From: Zygnema cylindricum
Taxonomy: Eukaryota > Streptophyta > Zygnematophyceae > Zygnematales > Zygnemataceae
Length of the DNA stretch: 64,000 nt
Direction of reading: 5' to 3'
Assembly: GCA_037447655.1 (NCBI GenBank)
Contig: JBBHKE010003222.1
Coordinates: 1 to 64,000 of the forward strand
Below the pieces are notes generated by a model that was given only the letters and a program-made list of their open reading frames with translations, was not told where the DNA came from and ran no database searches. Position 1 is the stretch's first letter, and every line of letters starts with the position of its first letter. The translations under genes were made by a program, and so were the position numbers. This document shows, piece by piece, positions 23,443 through 36,147 of the stretch.

Positions 23443-24253
23443 TAGTGATCGAAGGCCAGTTCCAAAACAATAGGGTTATATATTCATGCATGATCATCTC
23501 AACAAAGATTCATTCATGCAATGCATACTTCCAGTGCATTTTAGAGAACATTTCGTTTGGTCATTCATTCCATATTCCCACATAACACAAATACAGTATT
23601 CTGTAATAATAAACTGAATAGGTGACAAATTTGAGAAAAAAAAGAGATGCGAATTTGTGATAGAACAACAGGCATGTTACTATGGATTAACAAAAAAGAT
23701 CACCTCACCAGTTAACAGCACAAGCCAGTTGATAACACAGCATTCCCCCAAAAAAGGCCACACAAGAATATTTCCAACACCGACATTCCAAAATGATGAC
23801 TGTATTGCAGAAATCATTGAATAGATAAAAACTTCTTACATTAGAGTTCCGACAGAGCCTCACCAATTGTTACAGCAGAACCCCAAACAAACAAAAAAAA
23901 AAGCATATCCTACTATCCTCAAGCTATAAACTTTGGCAAAGCTGACCAATAAGTCAACACATGGCTTCAGTCAACCACAGCCCCAGGTGCACACTGCTTT
24001 ATCCACACCTTTTCAACATTCTACTATGGTCTTTTCCTATAAATGAATAAACAAAAAAAATGACAAACCAATCTGTCTTCCTGACCAGTAACTAGTCTTG
24101 CAATAACTTGCTTGCTGCTACTTGTTATTACAGATATTATTCAGCATCGAGAGAGTCCTGCAATGTATCGCCTGTGATATGAAACTGTTGTCCGGACAAC
24201 TCAAAGCCTACCCTCATTAGAGGGCCATATGGGACAGTTTGTAAGAGAATAAA

Positions 24254-25046
24254 TTAACAGCGGATTCCACACTGGGTGAGGGCAGGTCCTGAAGTAGTTG
24301 CCACAAAAGGATTGATCTTCACCCAAAGAAGGGAGAAGATGGAAGCAAGCAGGATAGACCACACAATAATGAGAGTGGGGGTACGGTTGGCTCGTCCCAT
24401 GAGACCCTTGAGGAAAGGGTAGAGGTGGACCACCACCCAGAAGGCAAAAAACAGCTTTCCGAACAGAGGACCCCACTGGTCATACCCGTTGTTTATAGCA
24501 TTGGCAATACCGGCAACTGCCCCGATGAGATTGATAATAATTAGGGTTGTTGGAGGAATCAAAAGGGAGGTCCATTTGAAGAGATATAGCTCTGCATAAT
24601 CATTATCGTCGTCAGAAGCTTTGGCTGTAACAGTGAAGTTGGTATCAATACCAGCCAACACTTTCAAAAGTCCTTGGAAAACAGCGTACAAATGGGCCGA
24701 AACACCTCCAATAACCCAAAACTGCTCATTTCTCCACCATTCCTCCATGCCCACTCCACTCCACCTCATCTCCAAAAAGGCAGTGGCAAAAATAGCAATA
24801 AATAGTGCGATAAACCACAGAGTATCAATAGAGCCAATCTGCAAAATCCCAAAAAGTCACAAAAAGTCAGGCATAATTGAAATACCAAGCACCGATGTAT
24901 AAGCTGAGCCGCAAATGAGACAGGACACAAATGATCCAAGCTTAGAAAGGCAACGAGGCATCATACCGAAGGAATAATGAACTCGTTCGTGAGGAGACAA
25001 ACAGCTGGCAGTGTGCAATACGCCAGAAGAGGGAAGGCAGTGAAAG
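24254..25046 (-). pseudogene. Partial cellulose synthase copy (last two exons), cut by an assembly gap
   Basis: The last exon at 24254-24838 and the 3' part of the preceding exon at 24967-25046 match the complete CESA at 27142-27726 and 27855 onward. Splice sites and stop are the same, and the last exon differs at about 6 bases. It encodes the C-terminal membrane helices and ends in the same QCGIRC. The copy runs into N at 25047, and the sequence beyond the gap is not CESA. It may be a truncated duplicate, or a full gene misassembled at the gap. Homology continues through the 3' flank to about 23600, but more diverged. Confidence 0.85.
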
Positions 25047-25056
25047 NNNNNNNNNN
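25047..25056. other. Assembly gap (10 N)
   Basis: Ten N bases, probably a gap of unknown size, interrupt the CESA exon. Sequence on the two sides need not be contiguous in the genome. Confidence 0.95.
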
Positions 25057-26430
25057 AGCGGGTTCCTTAGTGGAAGGTTTGAAACACCTCACCTGTCTTC
25101 GGCGTCTGTGTTAGAGCAAGAAGAGTTATAACAAAATGTCGTTAAGCCTTTTCTCAATGTTTAAAACATTGTCGTCCATGTAGCAAATTGCCCCGTTGAT
25201 ATCAACATTTTTCTCAACATCCTTACGCCATGAGACATCACTTTTGCATTGCATACCGCACCCGAATTTCATCCGCATACCACGATGCAATCTTTAACCG
25301 AATACTAAAGACCGGCGTGTTCTGGGTTTGTTCCGTATTGCGGTATAGAATTTCATGTGTTTTTTTTGGGGTCGTGATCTTTCACAGGCCGATGTCTGAC
25401 CAATCCATATCTTCTAAACTTTGGGTGTCGATGATCGTACTTGATGCTCCTCGTTTGGAGTCCTTTCACTCTTATACCTTCCTTAGATGATTAAAAAAAA
25501 TTACGTGCACCAATACCTGGGAGACTTTTATGCACCATGCAACTGCTGGATGTACTCCAACAATTACGGAGTTTATATTGCTATGTCGTATATATCGCCA
25601 GTATATCATTGACATACATAACCAGCGACAACTGGCACCCTTCGCAATCTGATGTATTAGAAGCCGTCGGCACAACTACAATATATTACATTGCTTACGC
25701 GTTTTCTTTTGTTTTTTGTGCAGGGTCAAATGCATAATGCATGTGTAGGGTTGTCAAATAGTTGCCGAATTTTTTTTTTAGTGATTAACTTTGCATCCAG
25801 TTGCTTTTTTTTTAAGTTTTGTGCAAATTACTTGCGTCCTCACAAATTCCCTTTCTAAAATGGCACCCAAAGTTTCAGACTCCTTTCGGGATTTTATCCT
25901 GAAAGTTTTGGCTGTGAAAATTTGCCGGGCTCAAATCTGAAAATACAATGATACGGTACTTTCAAACATGGTCATCATGAAAAGGATTCAGCCATGTGAA
26001 ATGCATACATGCATCCAGAACACTTCGGATATCATTTTGAACTTCAACCATTTCTCTGGTTCGTTTGAAGTTTACAGGTTTCACAAATACAGGTAAGGTT
26101 CGTTAATTTTCTCGCCCGTGGAGTGAAGGGTGTGAAGGTCTCCTACGCAAGGCGAAATGCGCCGTGACCTTCACACTTAGCAAAATACCGCTCGGGTACC
26201 TCGGATTTTTAGGGTTATAGGGTTGTATAGGTTGTGTTTTTTTTCTATATAAAAAAAAACACAAATGATAAAAAACCCTAAACATATTTATACCATCGAC
26301 GCGGTCGTAAAGCGAAATGGGAGGGGGGGCGACGTGGACACTTCACAGGCGACCTTCACCCCTTCACACGGCCTAAAAATGCACGGTTCAGTAAGAGAAC
26401 TGTGCTATACTGATATTCACTGGATTGAAA
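25057..26430. other. Stretch without a supported gene
   Basis: No domain was recognised with confidence. Around 25560-25660 the minus strand weakly resembles a copia RT (YVNDIL), not enough to annotate. GACCTTCAC and CCTTCAC words recur on both strands at 26100-26360. Confidence 0.35.
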
Positions 26431-27141
26431 CATATTTGAGAAAAAAAAGTCTAACCAAACCATGTGATAGAACACAGGTATGTTACTATGGGAAACAAAA
26501 GATCCCCTCACTTGTGGGCGAACGTATTTTAATAACACAAATTCCCTTTCAAAAAGGGGCACACACACACTATTCCCAGGACAAAGACATTGCAAAGTGG
26601 TATGAATGTTTAACACATATTGTTGAATAGATAAAAAAAATTTACATTAGAAGATAAGATACAAATTAAGTTACGGCTCTTCAAAGCTACAGAGCATCGC
26701 AAATTGTTACAGCAAAACCCCACCCCCAAAAACAAAAAAAAAACTAGCCCCACCCTATCGTGAACCTGTTCACTATGGCCAAGCTGACCAATTAATCACA
26801 ACACCAATAACCAGCAAGGCTCTCCTCCAGCAAGGCTTCCCCACAGATTGCAGTCAACCAACAGAACCTAGTGCACACTGCTTTGCCACACTTTCTTTTA
26901 CATTCTACGATGGCATTTCCTACAAATGAACAGAAAAAAACATTGACAAACCGATCTGTCTTCCTGACCAATGACTAGTCAAGTCTTGCAATAACTTGCT
27001 TGCTGCTACTTGTTATTACAAATATTATTCAGCACCGAGAGAGTCCTGCAGTGTATCGCCTGTGATATGAAACTGTTGTCCGGACAACTCAAAGCCTACC
27101 CTCATTAGAGGGCCATATGGGACAGTTTGTAAGAGAATAAA

Positions 27142-30100
27142 TTAACAGCGGATTCCACACTGGGTGAGGGCAGGTCCTGTGGTAGTTGCCACAAAAGGAT
27201 TGATCTTCACCCAAAGAAGGGAGAAGATGGAAGCAAGCAGGATAGACCACACAATAATGAGAGTGGGGGTACGGTTGGCTCGTCCCATGAGACCCTTGAG
27301 GAAAGGGTAGAGGTGGACCACCACCCAGAAGGCAAAAAACAGCTTTCCGAACAGAGGACCCCACTGGTCATACCCGTTGTTTATAGCATTGGCGACACCG
27401 GCAACTGCCCCGATGAGATTGATAATAATTAGGGTTGTTGGAGGAATCAGAAGGGAGGTCCATTTGAAGAGATATAGCTCTGCATAATCATTATCGTCGT
27501 CAGAAGCTTTGGCTGTAACAGTGAAGTTGGTATCAATACCAGCCAACACTTTCAGAAGTCCTTGGAAAACAGCGTACAAATGGGCCGAAACACCTCCAAT
27601 AACCCAAAACTGCTCATTTCTCCACCATTCCTCCATGCCCACTCCACTCCACCTCATCTCCAAAAAGGCAGTGGCAAAAATAGCAATAAATAGTGCGATA
27701 AACCACAGAGTATCAATAGAGCCAATCTGCGAAATCCCAAAAAGTCACAAAAAGTCAGGCATAATTGAAATACCAAGCACCAATGTATAAGCTGAGCCGC
27801 AAATGAGACAGGACACAAATGATCCAAGCTTAGAAAGGCAACGAGGCATCATACCGAAGGAATAATGAACTCGTTCGTGAGGAGACAAACAGCTGGCAGT
27901 GTGCAATACGCCAGAAGAGGGAAGGCAGTGAAAGGATAAACCACTGTGTTGATATAGGCCAACCGTTGAAGACCCTTCAAACGGTTGCTCTGATAACCGT
28001 ACCAGATGGGGCAATGCCTACTCAGAAAAATTTCCACGGAACCCAGAGCCCAACGCAACACCTGCTGGAGACGATCTGAAAGATTGATAGGAGCACTTCC
28101 CTTGAAGGCAGGCCTCTTTGGCATGCAATAGATACTTCTCCATCCACGGCAGTGCATCTTGAAACCTGTCAGAATATCCTCAGTGACGGATCCGTAAATC
28201 CAGCCGAGTTCCTTGCCCCATTCTGTCTTATCTTCATAACCACAAGAAATTACATGAATTGCCTCTTTCAAAGTGCTTCCTGGACTAGAGCTTGACACAC
28301 CTCCACCTTCTTCATGGAATGTGGAAAGCACAAATACTGGAGACTGTCCAAATTTCTTCTCAAACTGTTTCAACGCCATCAGACTCTCGTGTTCATCACC
28401 GTCATCTGAGGATACAAAAAACGTCGGATAAATTTCGTCAGCACAAACTGAAAAAACACAATCGATACCAAACTATGTTGTCAGCACAAAAAACACAAAA
28501 ACTATCGACATTTTCCGATCATAAAATTTCACAAAACGTAAGAAGGAAACTTACTATCTTCCATGTCATCCACATTGAAGGCAGGTCCACTTCCACTGAC
28601 AGGCTTCAGCTTTGCTGCTTCAGTTCCTTTCAAAGGCTTAACACCCGTCTTCTTCCGTTTTCCACAGCAACCACACAGCATTGCACAGCAGCTCCTCTTC
28701 TCTTTCTTAGCAGGCTCATAGCCATAAAGAGCATGCCGCCTGAAACAGCAACCCGTTCCGACGTACACTGGACCTTGAAGACCATCTAATCCTCGCAAAT
28801 TGATCTGAAGACACACAAAAGAAAGGAGCTTGTCAGGAGCTTGAACAAAGAAAGCAAAAACTTTTAAAACTTTAGGTTACAGCCCGTAGCATATATAATA
28901 CAAAACAATCAAACTTACATCAAAGAAGACAGTATTGTGATTAGCATATCGATCACTGCGATCGATACCGTCGAATCGCTGGGGGAACTGTACGTAGCAT
29001 GTTTTCTTTCCAACATTGGGATCCATCATGAAGCACATGGCATGTCGAAGAGCTTTCGAATTGTTGACGTAGTGATCACAATCGAGATTGAGAATATAAG
29101 GAGCATTTGTAAGCACAGCAGAGACACGCACCTGCAAACACAAAATGGTCCACAACAACATTATATTCTCCAAACCAGAGTGAGCTGCTCAGCACTGAAT
29201 TTCAGAGACAGGTAGCTCCAATCCAGAATCAAGTCCCATAGAGTGTTCCGGCATGACTTACCAGACTGTTCATGGCACCGGCCTTCTTATGATGATTGAA
29301 ACCAGGCCTCTTCTCACGAGACACATACACAAGGCGAGGAAGAGAATTGCCATCAGTATCGGTACCTCCACTAGCTCCAAGGAACACTTGAATCATTCCA
29401 GGATGGTCACGAGAGTTGTTTCCAGGCCATGGAGTTCCATCTTGCATAGTCCAGCCCTCCTCAGGCACTTTCTTTGACTTTGCCACAAGTGAGTTGATTC
29501 GAATCTTGAATTCCTCATACTCCCTCTGCAAAACAAAAGAGCGCAACAAGGTCATCAGAATCCCCAACCATCACAGAATATTTGATATTCAAACATTTGA
29601 AACTGCCTCTAATGAAGTAAAAGAAAGGCAACAGGGTCTCGTTGCACAAACCTTCATAATACGACGCTCCTTTACAAATGTTGGTTGCACTTTGTCCTTC
29701 AAGTAGTCAACCTTCTGGTTAAAGTAGTGCTCTGGGGCTCGAGGCTCAATGTCGAATTTCTTCGTGAAAGGGACCCAGCGGCGTGCAAACTCACTGGTTT
29801 CACTGAGAGCTTCAAAAGTAAGCATGGCAGCTCCGTCATCAGACAAGTAGGCGGAAACCTTGTCTACCGGATAGTCCATAGCCAAAATACTCAAAATAGT
29901 ATTCGCAGTTGTAATAGGAGGTTCTTTATCAGGATCCACAGTGGACACAAAAAGATCTACAGCCATCAACTGACTTGGCTCTCCTGGTTTTTCAAACCGT
30001 AGGGCCAGCCTGTCCAAGTATGTCTCCCTGTTCACTGGCATCCACTTGGGGAACTGATCCAGGATCCATGAAAAGGCAAACCAAATCTCACAGATGACAC

Positions 30101-31968
30101 TGGTGAGCCACAGCGCATATGACGGAGCAGGGTTGAGAATTCGGTAGCGCAAGAAAAACGCTAAAACAACCAGCCGAATGACAATGATAAGACGATAGGG
30201 CTGAATGAGCCCCATGCTAAAATCCACCTTCCGAGAGAGAGGTTGCCTTGACTCATCCATCCTGCAACCATAACCTGACAGCTCGCTCAGCAAACGCACA
30301 AAGGTCCATCAAAAACAAACATGAAAAATCAAGCTTGCAGGATCGTCTGACAAGAATTAATGTCCAAGAAAACTTACATTGGTAAATCACCTAAGCCGCC
30401 TGACACGTAGGGTTCCTCTGGACCACCACCCCCTCCCTTGCTTGCATCCACAAGCACTCCTCCAGGAGTCATCATCATCTGCATCTTGTCCTGTCTCTGC
30501 TTCCATGCCTCCACTCGATCCTTCCATGCAATGCTCCCATATCCATACTGACCAGGATCCTTCATAGGGTCAAGAGCTCGAGCATTAGCTGCAGAGCCTG
30601 CAGACCAAAACTCTAAAATCCGTCAGAAATCTATCCTCCATCCATGACTTTCCAATTTGACACAGAAGAAATCAATGGCCCGGAATGACAAAAGGATACA
30701 CAAATCCTGTATTCTAGGGCAAGTTCAGGAGCCTTTACACCGAGGGTAGTTAAAACATAAAGGAATATGTAACTACACGTTGTGGAAAGCTGTGCCATAA
30801 ATATGTACATGTAGGTGCAAACATCACCTGACTGCTTGTTAGCAGCAGCAGCCTGATGACCTCCATATTCAGAGGGGTTAGATTCTCTGCCATACTCGGA
30901 GGGGGCTCCCTGACCACCGTATTCCGAAGCAGTGCCTTGTCCACCATACTCTGATCCAGTCTCGTAGTGCTGTACATGGCACAAAAAAAAAACAGACTTA
31001 GTACAAGAATGGCCCAGTATGGCCAACCAGACGCCGCAACAAACCACCGAAACAGCGCAAAATGCCTCCGGTCAAAGAAAGATGACAAAAACTATCCACT
31101 TTCTACTGACTAACCTGCCCATCAGTGAGCATCGGAAGCTGAGTTTGAGGACGGTAAGACTCGTAATGTCGCCCATATGGATCATGATGATGGGGACCAA
31201 CACTGTCGGTGTCGTCCTGATCAGGTGCATGAGACTCGTGCACCTTTCCAGGGATATCTGGAAACTCGGCTTCCAAATCGTCCACATTATCTTCATCCTC
31301 ATCGGCCTCCACACGTGGGCTTCCTGCAGTTCAGTGACAGTCCAATAAGAGTTCAATCTAAGGTGTTAAAGAATCTACAGCAACATTTTCTGGTACAGAT
31401 GCTTTCCTTAGTCAACACACACATTTTTCCTACTGAATCGTGGGAAGTTCTGAAACCAGTGTATAGCAGGCGAAAGGCAGGCGAAGGAATCTACACAAAA
31501 AGTACAACACACTAACCTTTCAGGCGTTTGTAGACAGTCTTGCACTGAGGACATGCCCTGCTCCCTTCTTTACGCTCGTACTCATAGCATGGGCGGCACA
31601 CGGGATATCCACATTCATGGCAAGCAGTGAAGATTTCACCGTCAAGGGTGAGACCCACAGCTTCACGACAAATTTTACAAACACCGGCGGTAGATGAGAA
31701 GCTGGGTGACTGCATGGAACCAAAGAACAGTGTCAGATAAAATAGGTTAGAAAGGCTGTAAGGTGTATAAGAACCTCATGTAAACTGACAAGCGGACCCC
31801 AAATAGAGAAAAAATCCAGAGAATTCAAGGACTCCAGAAAAAAGTGCATCAGAGACAAAGTCCTAAAATTTTAAAAATGACGAAGTCTACCTTGATATTC
31901 TCATTGCGGATAACCTGTATAGTCTTTCGATTGTGACTACCGGCTACAAGGCCAGTTTTACCATCCAT
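27142..31968 (-). CDS. CESA: Cellulose synthase catalytic subunit (CESA)
   Basis: A processive family 2 glycosyltransferase of the plasma-membrane rosette complex, which makes beta-1,4-glucan from UDP-glucose. Exons (complement): 31891-31968, 31517-31709, 31115-31323, 30828-30969, 30378-30597, 29652-30261, 29262-29525, 28919-29131, 28555-28804, 27855-28447, 27142-27726. All have GT-AG sites and consistent phase; total 3,357 bp, 1,118 residues, normal for CESA. In order: N-terminus [15 protein letters not shown]; a RING-type zinc finger (CKIC...CHEC...CRPCYEYE...CPQC) in exon 2; an acidic variable region; four SEYG repeats in exon 4; two N-terminal helices in exon 6; then DDG, DCD, TED and QVLRW catalytic motifs. 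The class-specific region ([17 protein letters not shown]) is in exon 9, and six C-terminal helices end in QCGIRC. No lesion seen. Confidence 0.97.
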
Positions 31969-33086
31969 TTTGCGGTAATTTCTGGAATTAAAATGGAAAA
32001 AGAGAAACCATTAAGCTAATATGCGGGAGCATCGCCAAAATGGGGCAATGCCAAACAGAGAAGACAGGAAAGACAAAGACGGATGGTCTACAAAACCGCC
32101 CATCACTAATGATTACGTACCATACATGATCGCCATATGAGAAAAAAAAAACGAACGAAATAATAAGTATGACCAATTGCGCAGCAAGAAAAAGAGCGAT
32201 CATTGTCACAAGTGTAAAATTCAATAGCCATATCAAAGCAACCATCCAGTCTTACAATAAAAAAACTTCAAACCTGGATAACAAATAAACTGTTTTGAGT
32301 TAAAAATTGACCTGTAAAGGTTTGTCAACAGAGAAAGCTGTACATCAAATACTATCGACACATAAGCACAAAGGTACAAGAAAAAGCACCTTGTTCAATG
32401 TTAAAAACAAAAAAAGAATGTCCCCAGTCGGAAAAGGTCACCACAAGAAGCCTTTTCCTGTTAACCTTTAAGATACGGCACCAAGATCCGACCGCAAACT
32501 CAGAAGCTGATGCTCTTTTCTAAGTTACACTAACTCTACAGAATGACAAGCAGCCAGCTGTCATCCTGCCATTATCAAAGGAAAACTGGAGCCAAAAAGG
32601 TTGCGAAACGATGGTCAGCCAAATATCAAAGACTCCGCGGTTTGAAAATTTGAAAATCCGGGATTCTCCTACATTGACCTTTGGGAAAATCTTCACCGGT
32701 CAAAGGTGCAACATCGCGTTTTCTGCAGACATGGCCGGCAGACGCGACTTTTCATAATGCAAAGCTTCGCCCCAGCGGCACTTGCGCAACTGCTTGTCAT
32801 CCCCGATTGCGGAGTAGCATCTAACCGTCGTTTTCCAGATGACGATTCCTGTTGCCGTTCGATGGCCGGTACGAATAGTCGGACGGGCGGCGCGGCTCAA
32901 CGGTGACCTGAGTCCGTCAAATCAGAACGGCCTTCTGGTCGAAACGCCGAAAGATCCGACAACCGCGTTGACGGCCTGGAATCGCGAGAAACGGCCGGGA
33001 GGGCAGGTGATACTCGTTCTGGGTAGGATGCCGCGTGTCGACCACGGATAAGGTCTATACTCTATACTGTAGCTTTGACGTAACGT
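31969..33086. promoter_or_regulatory. Upstream region of CESA
   Basis: It lies between the CESA start codon (31968) and the LINE insertion at 33096. It should hold the CESA promoter, the 5' UTR and perhaps a leader intron. GC content rises at about 32690-33050. I see no individual element strong enough to call. Confidence 0.4.
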
Positions 33087-33095
33087 ACTGAACTA
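33087..33095. repeat. Target-site duplication at the 3' end of the LINE
   Basis: ACTGAACTA here and at 35843-35851 brackets the LINE-like element, next to its poly(A) tract (poly-T on this strand, 33099-33112). Confidence 0.65.
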
Positions 33096-35842
33096 AAGTT
33101 TTTTTTTTTTTTAAGCAGAATAAATTAAAAAGCACGATGGTAAACCATCTGAGTCTGGGGGTACAAAAGGGGTGGCATGACCAACACTGAAAAACAACAA
33201 TAAAAAACAAAAAGAGCGACAAAAACACACCCTAAAAAAAGGAAACAACAAAAAGGAAAATAAAAGCACCCTAACTCAAATGAAAAACACGGAAACTCAC
33301 AAAAACAAAAATACAAACCCCAATCCCAACCCTAAATTAAATATCTATGAAAAACAACCCCGTAAGTCCCCCCAGCCCGGGGGAGCACGTTGAGGGAGTT
33401 CCGGAGCACGGCGACAATCCATAACCGCAACAGTCGATCGGAGGAGAATAGAAGCCTGCACTCGTTGTAGAGCCACAGATAAACGTTGACGGTAAAAAGA
33501 AGTAAGGACCGAAGGAGGAGGGCTCCCAGGTCCTCGACGCTCGAAAGCACGTCGAGCACAAGTACGGAGAAACTCGTCCAGCGCAACACCCAAACAACCA
33601 AAGATCTCGACCGCCATCGGGATAAAGTCATCCATAGGGTCCCGGTGGGCATAATCACGCTCATTCGCCTTAGCAGCATCACGAGCTGCCACCCCAAGAT
33701 GTCGAGCCGCCTGACCAACAACTGTAGCTGAAGTAGGGTTTGCCAGAACAATATCACCGAAAATGCGACGGGCACCATCAAGCAAAACAACATCGATCCG
33801 ACGCGAGGGAATAATATGAGAAACCTCTCGACGCACAGAAAAGCCCCCTTCTGAAGCAATAGTGGCAACGGTGTCTCGAATACTGTCGTGCGCCTGGATC
33901 AAATCTCCCCCATGGGAGCAACGAAGCAAATGGACACCATCGGGCCCCAAGACACGACCACATGCACAAACAAAAGAGCCAAGTAAAGGAGGATGGGGGA
34001 GGCCGAGGCGAAACCGAAGGGCAGTGGTGAACTGAGCTGGTGAGAATCGGAGAGTGGACAAAATAGGTGTGGCAAAAAGCCAAGACCCAGAACCAGGTCC
34101 ACCACAAGAGAGAAGACGGGCACGAGAAGAATCGGAGGGAAGCGCTGTGAGAAGCTCGGATTTAATGGTGGCGACAACCCGGTCGGAAATCGATTCCTGG
34201 ACACGCTCAACAGATTTTGTAACAAGGGTCGAGAAAATCGGCACATCCACAAGGGAATGGGGAGGAAGAGAACGTGACGCGTCCAATAGAGATCGCTGGA
34301 AGGCGAACACACTGTCTGAAACTCGGGGGATAACAGTAGCTAGAACGGGGGTGTCCCCAGCCAAGAAACGGGAAACAAGGGTAGAAGCAATAAGGCACCA
34401 ACTTCCCAAATAGGCAGCTGGAGCAACACGAGCGGTCGATAATAGACCCAACCCCCCAGTAGAGACAGGGAGGGATGCCTGAATGCGGGCAAATGGGCCA
34501 GACTCGCGATCAAATGCCCCGCGACCTAATAGAGAGTGGAGGACGTCCATGAGGCGATCGTCAAAAGCCGAGAGAGAGGAGAGAAATGTCGAGGTGGGAG
34601 GGGAAGTACGAGTGAGGTAAGAAGGGCGGTGGGGGAAACACCTGGTTAACATTGCAAAAGCAACTTGGGGATCGGGAAGGTGAGGAAGGTCATCCACTTG
34701 GGCTAGATCTGTCTGTAAAGCATCTTGAAGGAATTGGGTCACGAAAGTATCTGAACCAAGGGGGCAACCAAGCACACGAATGCCATCGGAGGGAGAAGGG
34801 GTTTGAAAACCAGAGGGGGTAGTAAACGAAAGTGGAATATCTTGAGGAGACCAAATAACACACTTCGACGGCTGAACTGAAAGGTTGAGTTCAGCTAAAC
34901 GTTCCCTGAAAAAATCATATGCCAACACGACTTGTTCTCTCGGCCCAATAATGTGCGTATCATCTGCGACCGAAGGAAAAAGGCAAGAAGGGAAGGCGGC
35001 TGCGGAGGCACGAAGGGCCCGGTAATGGGCAAGGGCGAACAAAGGTCCGCCGAGAGGGTCACCTTGGCGAGTGCCAGTAGCAGAGGAGAGAGGAATAATA
35101 TCACCATCGGCCGAGAAGGAAAGGCTGCTTGTCAAAGAATAGAAAGCCCTCACAAAGGGGAACAATTGGACAATAGGAGATGGAGCCGCCATAAGCTCTG
35201 AAAAAATCACGTTCCGATCCACCGTATTAAATGCATTGGAAACGTCGACTTGAAGGACCAACCAATCCGGATGTACATCCAACAAAGCCCGAATCCCATG
35301 GACCACGGCCTCACAACCCCCTCTCGTGGCCACTCCAAACTGATGAGGAGAGAAATAATCATGGAAAGCCGGTTGGAGCTGGAGACATATCGCACGAGCC
35401 ACCAACCTATATAAAACCTCTCCCACGGCAATAGGGCGGATCCCACCATTAGGTTTGGCGATTGCCACAAGGCGGGACGCTGTGAGAAGATCACAAATCC
35501 GAGGGGGAACATCCCCACTAGCTATAAGGGAACATACTCGAAAAAACACATCGAACCCCCGGGGACCCGATTCAGGGGGCAAAACATCGCGAAACAACTC
35601 ATATACTGTGCCCGAGGGGCCCCCCGCTGAAAGGTGAGGAGAAGAGCTAAGAGCCTTAATGAAAACCTCCCGGTCCAAAGTAAAACTCTCAGAAGGCTCA
35701 AAGGTGTGGATGGAAAGGGGTAAAGGGGAAGGGGCAGGGGGGTGGAGAGCTCGAAGGACCTCAATAGTGGAAGAAGATCCGGGGGCAGGGGTGAATGGCT
35801 GTAGGGCCCGAACCGCTCGAGAAAGCTCACCAACTAAAGTGG
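33096..35842 (-). mobile_element. 5'-truncated non-LTR retrotransposon with poly(A) tail
   Basis: One long open frame, a 3' UTR of about 230 bp, a poly(A) tail (poly-T at 33099-33112) and a 9-bp flanking duplication ACTGAACTA together indicate target-primed reverse transcription. Homology to the decayed copy at 579-3411 starts inside the protein, so the 5' end is truncated. There is no start codon in the first part of the frame. The well-kept coding region suggests a fairly recent insertion. Confidence 0.85.
33345..35842 (-). CDS. Reverse transcriptase with probable C-terminal restriction-like endonuclease (5'-truncated)
   Basis: The frame is open from the 5' truncation point to the stop at 33345; residues are counted from the first ATG at 35678 (777 residues). 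RT motifs: AKPNGGIRPIAV (about 74-85), motif A VDVSNAFN with Asp145, motif B RQGDPLGG (204-211), motif C VADD (237-240). A C-x-C-x9-H-x3-C cluster follows (C571, C573, H583, C587). Then comes R-R-I-D-x12-D with Asp629 and Asp642, preceded by EGGFSVRREV. This order (RT, CCHC cluster, R(P/I)D-x12-D) is that of non-LTR elements that cut DNA with a C-terminal restriction-like endonuclease, such as R2 and NeSL types. No apurinic-type endonuclease is present in what remains. RT call is firm; the endonuclease call is by motif only. Confidence 0.85.
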
Positions 35843-35851
35843 ACTGAACTA
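35843..35851. repeat. Target-site duplication at the 5' end of the LINE
   Basis: ACTGAACTA, identical to 33087-33095. Confidence 0.65.
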
Positions 35852-36147
35852 GATCGATTCATTAACTCTAATTGGTAGTGCTACTGAACCGTACATGCTG
35901 ATGGTATTAATTTCTATTTAGATTGTGGATAAAACTGACGGCAACTTCCAAGCCGTTAAGAAGTTCCAGTAAATGTCCGGCAATAATCAAATTCACATCG
36001 AATCTAGATCCGTACGGAATTTTCAATTTCTAGGCTGCCGTTGACGGGAGCACCGGCGGGGGGCAAGGGTGTACAGAAATACGGTCTATTCAAATTTCAA
36101 AAGGTACAGTCGCTTTGATTTGGTAGGACGTAGGCTACAGGACTGTA

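Noticed and set aside
25472-25675. Minus-strand similarity to copia reverse transcriptase (YVNDIL)
   Set aside because: Only one short motif, with no neighbouring RT motifs or LTRs.
28500-30600. Plus-strand frames across the CESA gene
   Set aside because: Antisense shadows of CESA exons.
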